A stretch of DNA of 64,000 nt from Geobacter sp. (lineage in GTDB: Bacteria > Desulfobacterota > Desulfuromonadia > Geobacterales > Pseudopelobacteraceae). The stretch is taken from assembly GCA_003574895.1 (NCBI GenBank), contig PJFB01000009.1, positions 124,001 through 188,000 of the forward strand, written 5' to 3'. Position numbers and translations under genes: made by a program. Below are positions 52,087 through 60,190 of the stretch, in pieces (the stretch's first letter is position 1; each line of letters starts with the position of its first letter). The notes below the pieces were generated by a model. The model did not search any database, had not been told where the DNA came from, and saw only the letters and a program-made list of their open reading frames with translations.

Positions 52087-52343
52087 GGCGCCAGATTAGG
52101 CATTTGTTTGGCTATTTGGCTGGATATGCCTTGTCGTTAAGATGTATGCAAAACATGATTGTCGTATGATATGCTGAAATGATTGTATATTTGGTGTGGT
52201 TGCTTGATGAACGAATAAATATGATACGTCATATAGCTGATATGGACAGGGCATTTGCAACAAAAAATGTCACCATTAATGACAAAATTGGTCAAATTCA
52301 AAAGTCTGATTTTGGGGATTCATTAGAATTCCGGCTACATAGC
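52087..52343. other. Intergenic region upstream of the GEMM-I riboswitch promoter
   Basis: The 257 bases after the alcohol dehydrogenase are AT-rich, carry no open reading frame with a ribosome site, and show no repeat or hairpin I can support. The promoter and riboswitch of the next gene follow directly. Confidence 0.6.
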
Positions 52344-52373
52344 TTGACTGATAATTGAGGCACGGATTATGCT
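52344..52373 (+). promoter_or_regulatory. Sigma-70-type promoter of the riboswitch-controlled gene
   Basis: TTGACT (52344-52349) and TATGCT (52368-52373) are 18 bases apart. The predicted start lies about 20 bases before the riboswitch. Confidence 0.55.
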
Positions 52374-52396
52374 TTATAAAACTGAAAATAAAAGAG

Positions 52397-52475
52397 GTAC
52401 ACGATAATACTAAACCATCCGCGAGGATGGGACGGAAAGCCTAAAGGGTCTCCCCGAGACAGCCGGGTCGCCGAA
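52397..52475 (+). promoter_or_regulatory. GEMM-I riboswitch (cyclic dinucleotide sensor)
   Basis: The core is readable: TAAACCATCC, tetraloop GCGA, GGATGGGACGGAAAGCC, then a second helix GGGTCTCCCCGAGACAGCC and GGGTCGCCGA. This matches the GEMM-I aptamer (GNRA hairpin with tetraloop receptor, GGGACGCAAAGCC-like strand). At the site that distinguishes ligands (G20 of the V. cholerae Vc2 aptamer), the sequence is A/T-rich rather than G, which fits the cyclic AMP-GMP (GEMM-Ib) type known in Geobacter, but the alignment there is not certain. Confidence 0.9.
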
Positions 52476-52507
52476 ATATCTCTCGATATTGGTGATCCGG
52501 TTTTTTT
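52460..52507 (+). terminator. Riboswitch expression platform: terminator overlapping the aptamer 3' arm
   Basis: CCGGGTCGCCGA pairs with TTGGTGATCCGG, extended by ATATC/GATAT, and is followed by TTTTTTT. The 5' arm of the terminator is part of the 3' side of the aptamer, so the aptamer and the terminator exclude each other. Ligand binding should therefore prevent termination and switch the gene on. Confidence 0.8.
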
Positions 52508-52561
52508 ATTGCCCGATGCAGACGGCTTCGGGCAGACCGATTGCCGGTCAAGGGGGAGAGA

Positions 52562-52927
52562 ATGGAAAGGTTACCGCGAAAATCATGCTTGCTCTGCACG
52601 ATGATTCTGGTTCTGTTGCATCTTCTTATACCTGCCGTCGGTTCCGCCGAGACCCTGAAGCTGTTTTACAAGCTGGCGCCGGACTGCGACCAGGACTTGC
52701 ATCCTTTGCCCCGGCAAATCGCCAAAAAAGAGCCGGTTCACCACATGTTTCTGGAGGTGAACGAAAATGGAGACGTGGTGATGCATCATGCCAATGTTAC
52801 CATTACCATGGCCTACAATTCACCTGATGATGTTATCAGAAGCCAGGACCGCGTTGCCATGGACCTGCAACCGCGGGATTGTTCGATGATGAGCGGCATC
52901 AGCCTTAAAATGGGGTTTTCATTCTGA
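52562..52927 (+). CDS. Small secreted protein under riboswitch control
   Basis: A 121-residue protein from the ATG at 52562 (GGGGGAG upstream; an ATG at 52541 is an alternative). A signal peptide (LCTMILVLLHLLIPAVGSAE) leads into a mainly beta mature part with LKLFYKLAPDCDQDLHPLP and VNENGDVVMHHANVTITMAY. No heme motif and no known family. It is the only gene after the riboswitch and ends one base before the convergent rluA-type stop. It may be an extracellular product linked to cyclic-dinucleotide control. Confidence 0.75.
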   Translation: MERLPRKSCLLCTMILVLLHLLIPAVGSAETLKLFYKLAPDCDQDLHPLPRQIAKKEPVHHMFLEVNENGDVVMHHANVTITMAYNSPDDVIRSQDRVAMDLQPRDCSMMSGISLKMGFSF

Positions 52928-53830
52928 CTATGAGCTGAGAGATTTCAGCGAAACCAGGTTTTCTATTGCTGCAAAAAGTTCTCCCTGCCCAATACCGCAC
53001 GATTCGCAAAAACCCAGAAACTCTCCGGTAAGTGGGGCGCACACGGCCAGTGTTCCGGCATCATCCGGCCTGACAAGCTCGGTTCGGAATGAATGCAGCG
53101 CAAATCCGGCCATGCCCGGAACTTCGCTGCTGCCGTAGCGGCGGTCCCCCAGAACAGGGTGGCCGATCATCTCCAGGTGCCTTCTGATCTGGTGCATGCG
53201 TCCGCTCACAGGCATGACCGCAAGCAATGTGCAGCCCTCGCCGTTGAGCAGCACGCTGAAACGCGTCTCCGACTCCTTGCCGTCCAGCGGTTTATTGATA
53301 ATTCCGGATTCATCGGTTCGCCCCTCTGCCAAGGCCAGGTACAGTTTGCCCAGGCCAGTTTCCTTGACTTGGCGGCCATAGATACCGGCTGCCGAGGAGC
53401 TTTTGGCCAGGATCACCGCCCCGGAAGTGCCACGGTCAAGGCGATTTACCGGATAGAGTTTGCAGGGAGTGCCTCGCCAGGCCATGAAGGCCATGGCCTG
53501 TTCGACCAGGTCGTGCTCCAGTTCGGCGGTGCGGTGCATGGGCAGGCCCGACGGCTTGTTGATGATGGCGATGAGGTCGTCTTCGTATAGGATATCCAGG
53601 CTTGGCCGTGATGGGCTCAAGAGGGCCGTGAGGGTGGCGCTTTCCTTGAGGGTGACTGTGTCCTGATGGGAGAGCAGGGTGTCTGGCGTGGCGATGGTAT
53701 TATTCAGCTTGGCGGCGCCGCTTTTTATGAGTTTGCGCGGATAGCCAGCCGGGGCTGCCGGCAGGAGAGTTCGCAGGAAGCTCTCCAGTCGGCGGCAGTG
53801 ATCGAACCGGGTTATTTGATAGGTGAGCAT
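52928..53830 (-). CDS. RluA-family pseudouridine synthase
   Basis: A 300-residue protein. The N-terminal S4-like RNA-binding part has YPRKLIKSGAAKLNN. The catalytic Asp sits in PVNRLDRGTSGAVILAKS, the RluA signature (HRLDRxTSG) with Asn in place of His. Further motifs are IINKPSGLPMHRT and GRMHQIRRHLEMIGHPVLGD. It isomerises uridine in rRNA or tRNA; which position is unknown. It lies four bases downstream of hisG, so they share a transcript. Confidence 0.88.
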   Translation of the reverse strand: MLTYQITRFDHCRRLESFLRTLLPAAPAGYPRKLIKSGAAKLNNTIATPDTLLSHQDTVTLKESATLTALLSPSRPSLDILYEDDLIAIINKPSGLPMHRTAELEHDLVEQAMAFMAWRGTPCKLYPVNRLDRGTSGAVILAKSSSAAGIYGRQVKETGLGKLYLALAEGRTDESGIINKPLDGKESETRFSVLLNGEGCTLLAVMPVSGRMHQIRRHLEMIGHPVLGDRRYGSSEVPGMAGFALHSFRTELVRPDDAGTLAVCAPLTGEFLGFCESCGIGQGELFAAIENLVSLKSLSS

Positions 53831-53834
53831 TAAG

Positions 53835-54710
53835 TTAGATGATCTTGTTCAGCGAATACTCGATGATGCCCTCGGCTCCCAGCTTGAGCAACTCCGGCAC
53901 AACACGGCGCACGTCCTTCTCGGACATGATGCTTTCTATGGAAAGCCAGTCGGAGTTGTACAGGTGGGACACGGTCGGATTTTTCAGGCTGGGCAGAACC
54001 TGGGTGATGGCCTCGATCTTGTCGGCAGGGGCGTTCATTTTCAGTCCCACCATCCCCTCGGCGGCCAGCGATGACTGCAGGAGCGTGGCGATCTGCTCGA
54101 TCTTGTCGCGTTTCCATGGGTCGGCCCAGGAAGCCTTGTTGGCGATCAGCACCGGCACGGACTCCATCAATTCACAGACAATGCGCAGACCGTTGGCCTT
54201 GATGGTGGAGCCGGTTTCCGTAACCTCGACAATGGCGTCGCACAGGCCGTCTACCACCTTGGCCTCGGTGGCGCCCCAGGAAAACTCCACGTTGACAGGG
54301 ATATCCCGTTCGGCAAAGTAGCGTTTCGTGAAGCCGACCAGTTCGGTGGAGATGGTGGCGCCATGCAGATCTTCCGGTCCCTTGACTGTGGAGTCGCCGT
54401 TTACGACCAGCACCCAGCGGGCAGGGCGGCGCGAGACCTTGGAGTAGACCATCTCGCAGACTTCGATTACGTCCGAATCGTTTTCACGCACCCAATCGCG
54501 CCCGGCAATGCCGGCATCGATAGTGCCGCGCTCGACGTATTTCCCCATCTCCTGGGGGCGGATCAGTTTGCAGTTCATTTCGTTGTCGTCCACGCCGGGA
54601 AAGTAGCTGCGTGACGAGATGCTGATCTGCCAACCGGCTTTCTTGAACAGATCGACTGTTGCGTTTTCAAGGCTTCCCTTGGGAATCCCGAGTTTCAATA
54701 GATTTGACAT
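53835..54710 (-). CDS. hisG: ATP phosphoribosyltransferase, long form
   Basis: A 291-residue HisG_L from the ATG at 54710 (AAGAG upstream; the frame start at 54776 adds unlikely residues). It starts [20 protein letters not shown] and has the PRPP-binding segment [20 protein letters not shown] near 165-184. The C-terminal ~80 residues ([20 protein letters not shown]) form the histidine-binding regulatory domain, so no HisZ is needed. It starts histidine synthesis and is feedback-controlled. Confidence 0.95.
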   Translation of the reverse strand: MSNLLKLGIPKGSLENATVDLFKKAGWQISISSRSYFPGVDDNEMNCKLIRPQEMGKYVERGTIDAGIAGRDWVRENDSDVIEVCEMVYSKVSRRPARWVLVVNGDSTVKGPEDLHGATISTELVGFTKRYFAERDIPVNVEFSWGATEAKVVDGLCDAIVEVTETGSTIKANGLRIVCELMESVPVLIANKASWADPWKRDKIEQIATLLQSSLAAEGMVGLKMNAPADKIEAITQVLPSLKNPTVSHLYNSDWLSIESIMSEKDVRRVVPELLKLGAEGIIEYSLNKII

Positions 54711-54776
54711 GACGTTTCTCTTTCGGATGGTGATTTTGATATTTTTACAGGTCGGGATTGGATGCCAATGCCGCAA

Positions 54777-55157
54777 TCAACCCTTTTTGTAGACTTCATT
54801 GGGGTCGAAGAGCGGGTTGCTGTGTTCTATCCACTGGCCATTCTCCCATTTCACATAAAAACAACTGCGGTTGCCGGTATGGCAGGCCGCCGGACCGTTT
54901 TGCTTGACCTTGATCACTACTGTGTCGGCGTCGCAGTCGGTCAGGACTTCCATTACATCCTGGGTGTTGCCCGACTCCTCGCCCTTCATCCAGTATTTGT
55001 TGCGGGTCCGGCTGAAGAACCAGGTCTTGCCGTCCTTCAGGGTCAGGTCCAGGGTTTTCTTGTCCATAAAGGCAACCATCAGTACCTCGCCATTCTCATA
55101 GTCCTGAATGACAGCCGGTATCAAGCCGCCCATTTTGTCGAAATCGATATTTATCAC
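54777..55157 (-). CDS. hisI: Phosphoribosyl-AMP cyclohydrolase
   Basis: A 126-residue HisI. It shows [40 protein letters not shown] and the zinc/magnesium-binding [20 protein letters not shown] (Asp residues and Cys/His). It opens the purine ring in step three of histidine synthesis. It is 66 bases upstream of hisG in the same direction, so hisI-hisG-rluA form one unit. Confidence 0.95.
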   Translation of the reverse strand: MINIDFDKMGGLIPAVIQDYENGEVLMVAFMDKKTLDLTLKDGKTWFFSRTRNKYWMKGEESGNTQDVMEVLTDCDADTVVIKVKQNGPAACHTGNRSCFYVKWENGQWIEHSNPLFDPNEVYKKG

Positions 55158-55503
55158 GCCGCTCTCCTTGAATGGGTAATTTAGAACATGAAAGTATAAG
55201 GAGTCAGATATAAAAATGCAAGCTGTGAATAGCTGTTACGCCGATGTCCATGTCTAGCAGTTGTTTGGTGCGGATTTGTATCCGCGGCACGCCAACTGGA
55301 GCTGGTCTCGTTGACGCGAGTCTTGCAGCGTGGTACACATCCTTTGAAAGGCAAAACGGCTACAGCGCAAACTGTTTGCTGCCGGAGAACGGATTAGCAC
55401 CAGAAGATTAACGGAATTTTAAATGCGCTCAAAGCAGGCCATTGGCAATCCTTGAATGAATGCCGTGTTGCAACAGCAAATTATAAAGACTAGCGAGCTG
55501 TCA
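55158..55503. other. Intergenic region between hisI and the ketopantoate reductase gene
   Basis: These 346 bases hold no supportable gene. A small hairpin GCGGAT/ATCCGC lies near 55273-55288. The left part should hold the hisI promoter on the minus strand, but no -35/-10 pair is convincing. No riboswitch family is recognised. Confidence 0.5.
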
Positions 55504-56433
55504 ATGAATCCGAGTATCGAAAAAATAGCCATTATCGGCGCCGGGGCCCTTGGGGCGGCCTATGGCAGCATCCTCTATGAAATGGATCCTGACTCTGTCT
55601 GCTATATCGCAAAAGATGGGCGCCACGACAGATTGAAACGTGATGGTGTGGTCGTGAATGGCAAACACTATGCGATCTCTGTGGTGAGGCCTGAAGAGGC
55701 AACCCCTGTTGACCTGCTTATGGTTGCAGTCAAGCATTATCACCTTGATCAAGCCATTATGGAAATGAAGCAAGCCGTGGGGCCACAGACCACCATGCTC
55801 TCGGTCATGAACGGCATCGACAGCGAGGAGCGGCTTGGTGCCGCTTTCGGCATGGAAAAGGTGATCTATGGCCTGACCCTGGGCATCGATGCCGTGCGGG
55901 AGACCAACGAGGTTACCTACAAGAACCAGGGGAAAATCCTTTTCGGCGAGGCACGGAACCCGGTCCCCACCGAGCGGGTCCAACGTATCCGGGAGTTCTT
56001 CGACCGGGCCGGGATCGCCTGCGAGGTCCCGCCGGACATGATCCGGAGCCTCTGGTTCAAGTACATGATCAATGTGGGGGCCAACCAGGTGTCGGCAGTG
56101 CTGGGGGCCAACTACGGCACCCTGCGGACTGACCCCGAGGCCAGGGAGCTCATGGCTGCGGCCATGGGGGAGGTCATCGCCATTGCCCGCGCCAGGGGGG
56201 TGGGGCTTTCGGAAGAGGATCTGGGCGTCTGGTACGGAGTCCTTGACTCCTTGAACGGGAGCGGCAAGACCTCCATGCTCCAGGATGTGGAGGCGGGCCG
56301 CAAGACCGAAGTGGAGATGCTGGCCGGAACGGTGATCAAGCTGGGCCGGCGCCATGGTGTCCCCACGCCGGTGAATCAAAAACTCTTTGACGAATTGAAG
56401 CGGATCGAGGAGTTATCCGGCGGACAGCCCTGA
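55504..56433 (+). CDS. Ketopantoate reductase family protein
   Basis: A 309-residue protein from the ATG at 55504; an ATG at 55456 is in frame but not conserved. KIAIIGAGALGAAYGSIL is the GxGxxG NADPH site. The catalytic Lys is in SLWFKYMINVGANQVSAVLG and Glu in TEVEMLAGTVIKLGRRHGVPTPVN. PanE reduces 2-dehydropantoate to pantoate for coenzyme A. Several non-PanE members share the fold, so the substrate is not certain. Confidence 0.85.
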   Translation: MNPSIEKIAIIGAGALGAAYGSILYEMDPDSVCYIAKDGRHDRLKRDGVVVNGKHYAISVVRPEEATPVDLLMVAVKHYHLDQAIMEMKQAVGPQTTMLSVMNGIDSEERLGAAFGMEKVIYGLTLGIDAVRETNEVTYKNQGKILFGEARNPVPTERVQRIREFFDRAGIACEVPPDMIRSLWFKYMINVGANQVSAVLGANYGTLRTDPEARELMAAAMGEVIAIARARGVGLSEEDLGVWYGVLDSLNGSGKTSMLQDVEAGRKTEVEMLAGTVIKLGRRHGVPTPVNQKLFDELKRIEELSGGQP

Positions 56434-56449
56434 CCGGCAGGGTGTGGCG

Positions 56450-56555
56450 CTAGGGGCTCGATGGTATGATGACCTGCTTGTTGCCCATGGAGGCCCAGGT
56501 CAGCCCGAACGACTTCTGAATGGCCTCGGAGAATGCAGTACAAATTCTGCGGATG
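56450..56555 (-). pseudogene. Short gene remnant, unknown
   Basis: The minus strand encodes ICTAFSEAIQKSFGLTWASM then GNKQVIIPSSP and a TAG stop. It reads like a protein C terminus, but no start or upstream body is found. It overlaps the leader of the next plus-strand gene. The family is not recognised. Confidence 0.3.
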
Positions 56556-56590
56556 TTAACACATCAGGACGGCGTTGAAAGGAGCACTAC

Positions 56591-56974
56591 GTGCCATTCA
56601 ATTACACGGTGGAGCCGGAAAACCGGCTTCTTTGTATGTTGGGCAGCGGACAGGTTTCAATGGAGGATCGGTATGTCTGTGTTGACCAGATATTGAGCGA
56701 TCAGTCGATTGACGAGAATCTGAATATCCTGATTGATGTTTGTCAGGTTGCAAACTGCCCATCACCGGGCGATATCAGCTCCATCATTGCGCTCGTTGAA
56801 CGATTGAAGTCGAGATTCATGGGCCGGGTCGCGATTGTCAATGCCACAGCAGGTCATGTGACCATAACAAACTTCATATCCTTTGGTGCCGAACGGGGTG
56901 GGAACAGCGTGCGGTCTTTCTATTCCGACAGTGAGGCAAGGAAGTGGCTCTGCTCGGAGATGCCACCTGGATAA
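56591..56974 (+). CDS. Small protein with STAS/SpoIIAA-like features, unknown
   Basis: A 127-residue protein starting with GTG 56591 after AGGAG. The pattern NYTVEPENRLLCMLGSGQVS, ILIDVCQ, LVERLKSRFMGRVAIVNATA and the C-terminal SDSEARKWLC resembles SpoIIAA-like/STAS proteins: a short beta sheet with helices over it. No phosphorylatable Ser is obvious. The family is a guess. Confidence 0.6.
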   Translation: MPFNYTVEPENRLLCMLGSGQVSMEDRYVCVDQILSDQSIDENLNILIDVCQVANCPSPGDISSIIALVERLKSRFMGRVAIVNATAGHVTITNFISFGAERGGNSVRSFYSDSEARKWLCSEMPPG

Positions 56975-57412
56975 CGCCGGACTCGGGGGCTCCGGTCAAC
57001 GATACTGTCCGCCCTTGGCATCGATGCCTGGCCTCTCCTCATATGCCCGCATACCACTCATATCCCTGATCTTCCCAGTACCAGCCTTTCCCGCCGCCTA
57101 TATGTGAAAAATCCTCGACAATTTCAAGACGCGTGGCGTATTTCGCCATTTTTTAGCCGAGCTGCCGTGCCATGTCACTCGCTTCATGGCATTCGGTAAA
57201 TAGCCAGCAGAAAATTACGTTTAATCCATATTTGTTGCACATTCAGGGAGCAAGATACACAGCGCACATCCGGAAACTCCGGATGAGGCATTAGTGGTTT
57301 TTGATTCGGGAACGTTTCTTTTCCGGATGGGAACTAACTGTAACGGGGCAGGCGACCAATATATTACGGCATGAATGGCTGGACAATACGATAATCCAGG
57401 CAGGGGGGGCGT
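56975..57412. other. Intergenic region with a possible 36-residue ORF and a hairpin
   Basis: Most of the 438 bases carry no gene. The exceptions are the short minus-strand ORF at 57039-57149 and a perfect hairpin CATCCGGA-AAC-TCCGGATG at 57267-57285. The right part should hold the promoter of the TPR gene. Confidence 0.5.
57039..57149 (-). CDS. Possible 36-residue protein
   Basis: ATG 57149 to TGA 57039 gives MAKYATRLEIVEDFSHIGGG then KGWYWEDQGYEWYAGI. The aromatic, glycine-rich end looks protein-like rather than random. No good ribosome site precedes it, so it may be the C-terminal fragment of a lost gene. Confidence 0.35.
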   Translation of the reverse strand: MAKYATRLEIVEDFSHIGGGKGWYWEDQGYEWYAGI

Positions 57413-58645
57413 ATGTCATCAATATTTGATACGAGCAATTTGTCCCAGATGTTTCAAGCTTTGGATACGACGAGCCTGCGCAGCCAGGCTGCTAACAGCG
57501 CGCTTTCAAGCGGCATAACCCTCATGCAGCAGAAAAAATATGATCGGGCGGCGGCAGCGTTCAAAATGGCCACCGTGTATGACAGCAACAACACGGATGC
57601 TTACAATTACATGGCGCAAGCGTATCTAAACGCCGGTGACGACAAAAGTGCCATCAGTGCCTATAAACAGTCGATTCAGGTCTTTGCGGCCAAAAAGTCC
57701 ACGGGAACATCCAGTACGACCCAGGACCAGGTGCAGGTCAATCTGGCCAACATTTATGCTCAGGATAATCAGACTGCCGCCGCCATAAAAGAATTGAAGG
57801 CGGCCATAAAGACCAATCCTCAAAATACCGTTGCTCCCTATACATTGGGGCTCATTCTTAATCAGCAGAACCAGCCCCAGGAAGCGGAAACGTATCTGAG
57901 GCAAGCAGTGAAGCTCTCACCAAACGATGGGAATGCCTATTACGGACTTGGCATGGCACTGGAGGCGCAGGGGAAGGATGACGAAGCCATCTCGGCCTTG
58001 CAAACGGCAACGGTACTCAAATCGAATTTTTCCTCGGCAATCTACGAAATAGGGAACATCTTTGCGAAGAATGGCCAGAATGACGTGGTGGAGGATCAGA
58101 TTTCCATTCTCAAGGGAATCGATACCGATGAAAGCAATTCCGATGCTGCCCTGCTCCAGGCGGCAATACAACAACCCAAAATCAGCCGTATCGATACCAC
58201 CGCCAAGAGCTCCTTCAATACCCTTTTGGGAACTGTGCCGCTTAATGCGATCGACAGCCAGTTTGTTGAGCCTGATACGACCAAAGAGGTTTCGGTCTCG
58301 ATATTGTTTGATTCAAGCATGGACCCTGCCTCTGTAAATAATGTCAGTAACTGGAGCATTCGAAAAGCCCAAGGGGTAGTAATCAACGCGTCGACAGGTC
58401 TTTACGATAATGGGGCGTATAGGTCTACCGACACACTTCTGCCCCCCATGCCATCAAGGGTAGTCTATGACCCTACCACCAACGAGGCCACCTTATTCTT
58501 TTCCATCAGTCAAAATTGTTCAGGGACCGGGACCATCGATACCAGCGGGATCGTTTTTTCGTTTAACGGTAAGGATATCAATGGGAAGTCAATGGATCCC
58601 ACGGCCGACGCGATTGATGGCAAATCCGCAAGTTCGGCGTTTTAA
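57413..58645 (+). CDS. TPR-repeat protein with C-terminal Ig-like (SbsA/Big_5) domain
   Basis: A 410-residue protein. About 30-270 holds five or six TPR units (KKYDRAAAAFKMATVYDSNN, TDAYNYMAQAYLNAGDDKSA, APYTLGLILNQQNQPQEAET). About 285-400 resembles an SbsA-type Ig-like domain (VSVSILFDSSMDPASVNNVS). No signal peptide is seen, so export, if any, must use another route. The protein may be a scaffold. A terminator follows at 58666-58698. Confidence 0.82.
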   Translation: MSSIFDTSNLSQMFQALDTTSLRSQAANSALSSGITLMQQKKYDRAAAAFKMATVYDSNNTDAYNYMAQAYLNAGDDKSAISAYKQSIQVFAAKKSTGTSSTTQDQVQVNLANIYAQDNQTAAAIKELKAAIKTNPQNTVAPYTLGLILNQQNQPQEAETYLRQAVKLSPNDGNAYYGLGMALEAQGKDDEAISALQTATVLKSNFSSAIYEIGNIFAKNGQNDVVEDQISILKGIDTDESNSDAALLQAAIQQPKISRIDTTAKSSFNTLLGTVPLNAIDSQFVEPDTTKEVSVSILFDSSMDPASVNNVSNWSIRKAQGVVINASTGLYDNGAYRSTDTLLPPMPSRVVYDPTTNEATLFFSISQNCSGTGTIDTSGIVFSFNGKDINGKSMDPTADAIDGKSASSAF

Positions 58646-58665
58646 ATAATGATAAATGATGATCA

Positions 58666-58698
58666 AAAAAAGGCCCTGATTTCTCAGGGCCTTTTTTT
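58666..58698. terminator. Bidirectional terminator between the TPR gene and tRNA(CAU)
   Basis: AAAAAAAGGCCCTGA and TCAGGGCCTTTTTTT form a stem with a short loop. The A-run and T-run make it usable from both sides: it ends the TPR gene on the plus strand and the tRNA on the minus strand. Confidence 0.92.
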
Positions 58699-58724
58699 GA
58701 TCCGGGCTATGCCGGACTATTTAA

Positions 58725-58801
58725 TGGTGGCGGTGCAGGGACTTGAACCCCGGACACTACGGATATGAGCCGTATGCTCTAACCAGCTGAGCTACACCGC
58801 C
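58725..58801 (-). tRNA. tRNA with CAU anticodon (Met, elongator or Ile2)
   Basis: The minus strand reads GGCGGTGTAGCTCAGCTGG at the 5' end, and the anticodon arm is TACGG-CTCATAT-CCGTA with anticodon CAU. The T arm is CCGGGGTTCAAGTCCCTG, and the 3' end is CACCGCCACCA with encoded CCA. All four helices pair. CAU may be elongator Met or Ile2 (lysidine-modified); the acceptor stem is not decisive here. Confidence 0.97.
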
Positions 58802-58886
58802 TTGAAAATAAGTATGAATTGTCAATAGGTTGCATAAACCGGCCTGACTGTTGCCAGTCAATCTAACTCCGTAAAAACAGACGCAT

Positions 58887-58915
58887 TTTATATTTCATTC
58901 TCGGGAAAGTGTCAA
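58887..58915 (-). promoter_or_regulatory. Sigma-70 promoter of tRNA(CAU)
   Basis: On the minus strand TTGACA (58915-58910) and TATAAA (58892-58887) are exactly 17 bases apart. It is an almost perfect consensus promoter about 80 bases from the mature tRNA 5' end. Confidence 0.75.
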
Positions 58916-59066
58916 GATGTTTTTCATCGGGGGTTAATCACCTACAAGCACTGTTGGGTTGCCTTCGGAATATACACGCATGAAATTCCTCTTGGAATCT
59001 GTCCGACTTGAAAATGTATGGGGTCCGCACATGGATAGGGTGCGAAATTTTGTGTCAGTCCATTTA

Positions 59067-59094
59067 TTGACATTCACAACAAACCAATTAAACT
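59067..59094 (+). promoter_or_regulatory. Promoter candidate of the tail-collar cluster
   Basis: TTGACA (59067-59072) and TAAACT (59089-59094) are 16 bases apart. The palindrome at 59105 begins ten bases downstream, near the expected start of transcription. Confidence 0.45.
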
Positions 59095-59104
59095 TCAATA
59101 GCTG

Positions 59105-59122
59105 AATTAGATATATCTAATT
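59105..59122. promoter_or_regulatory. Perfect 18-base palindrome, probable operator
   Basis: AATTAGATATATCTAATT equals its own reverse complement. It lies ten bases after the candidate -10 box and 38 before the first gene of the collar cluster, an ideal place for a dimeric repressor. No regulator gene is adjacent. Confidence 0.5.
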
Positions 59123-59159
59123 GTGTCTGGCGGTCTCAATAAAACATACGTGAACATTA

Positions 59160-59729
59160 ATGGAAATCATGTGTGACTTCGACTATCCCGCTATGATCAA
59201 CAAGGTTGTGCATTTGCAACACGAACGCAGGTCAGCCAACCTCAAGGATGGAGTCCCGCTCGCGATCAGGTTGCGCCCTGTAGCCGACAGTGACCTTGAG
59301 TTTCTTTGTCAACTCTATGCCTCAACCCGTGACGAAGAAAAGAAGCTGGTCGGTTGGGACGATGCTCAGTGGGAAAGTTTCATGCGGATGCAATTCAATC
59401 TCCAGCATACCCATTATATGCGAAATTACCAAAATCCCACCTTTGACATCATCATGCATGGCCATGCCCCGATCGGCAGACTTTATATCGATCACGGGGC
59501 CAAGGAAATGCGGGTTATCGACATCTGCCTCATGCCGGAATATCGCGGTCGCGGTATCGGCAGCGTTCTCATGAGACAAATTCTACAGGAGGGTGACGAC
59601 AGCGGAGTCCCTGTGACGCTCCATGTTGAAAGGAATAATCCCGCCTTGGCGCTCTATCAGCGGCTTGGCTTCCAGGTTGTATATTCCGCGGAAGTCTACT
59701 GTTTCATGAAGAGTCAGCCGAAAGCCTGA
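59160..59729 (+). CDS. GNAT family N-acetyltransferase
   Basis: A 189-residue protein. The acetyl-CoA loop is EYRGRGIGSVLMRQILQEG (the RGxGIG motif, near 133-151) and the closing strand has LHVERNNPALALYQRLGFQV. The N-terminal 35 residues are an unusual extension. GNAT enzymes acetylate small molecules or protein N termini and lysines. It is the first gene of a cluster with three tail-collar proteins, which suggests those or their product as substrate, by inference. Confidence 0.87.
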   Translation: MEIMCDFDYPAMINKVVHLQHERRSANLKDGVPLAIRLRPVADSDLEFLCQLYASTRDEEKKLVGWDDAQWESFMRMQFNLQHTHYMRNYQNPTFDIIMHGHAPIGRLYIDHGAKEMRVIDICLMPEYRGRGIGSVLMRQILQEGDDSGVPVTLHVERNNPALALYQRLGFQVVYSAEVYCFMKSQPKA

Positions 59730-59780
59730 AACCCATTCCCAACTTAAGCAGACAACCGGATACACCGATAGGAGGTGAAT

Positions 59781-60083
59781 TTGAGCAGACAATGGAAGCT
59801 TGATGATTTCGTGCCACATCTGGGCAGCACATTTGAGGTTTGGCCGAAGGATACGGCTGCGGTGCCGATAGAGTTGTTTGAGATTAATGACAACAGTTCG
59901 TCTTCGTTGGACTCATTTTCGATACTGTTCAAGGGCAAAACAGACCCTGTGTTCAGGCACGATACCTATAAGGTGACACATGCTCTCATGGGAGAACTTG
60001 AGCTGTTTCTCGGGCCAATACATACGGGAAAGACGGATGCCGTCTATTATCAGGCGATCTTCAGCGCATTGAGAAATGTCTGA
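59781..60083 (+). CDS. DUF6916-like protein
   Basis: A 100-residue protein starting at TTG 59781 with AGGAGGTGAAT upstream. The sequence pattern (WKLDDFVPHLGSTFEVW, FSILFKGKTDPVFRHDTYKV, HALMGELELFLGPI) matches small domains annotated DUF6916. These occur next to tail-collar proteins in other bacteria. Function is unknown. It is 50 bases after the GNAT gene. Confidence 0.7.
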   Translation: MSRQWKLDDFVPHLGSTFEVWPKDTAAVPIELFEINDNSSSSLDSFSILFKGKTDPVFRHDTYKVTHALMGELELFLGPIHTGKTDAVYYQAIFSALRNV

Positions 60084-60190
60084 ACTCAGAAATAATGGCC
60101 GAAACGTTATGGCGGGTAGTGGTTGGGGAATGTACCCCCCACGCGTTGAGCAAAGAACTATGTTGATTTTTCCACGACAGGAGGAAGGCT

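Larger units (their letters stand above)
58802..59159. other. Intergenic region with the tRNA promoter, a palindrome and the collar-cluster promoter
   Basis: No gene is seen in these 358 bases. It contains the minus-strand tRNA promoter (58887-58915), a plus-strand promoter candidate (59067-59094) and the 18-base perfect palindrome at 59105-59122. Confidence 0.7.

Noticed and set aside
55240-55440. Possible riboswitch upstream of the ketopantoate reductase gene
   Set aside because: Small hairpins are present, but no motif of a known class is seen and there is no terminator or hidden ribosome site.
57267-57285. Hairpin resembling part of a GEMM riboswitch (CATCCGGA/TCCGGATG)
   Set aside because: The neighbouring GGGACGnAAAGCC strand and the second helix are absent. 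It is only a short inverted repeat.
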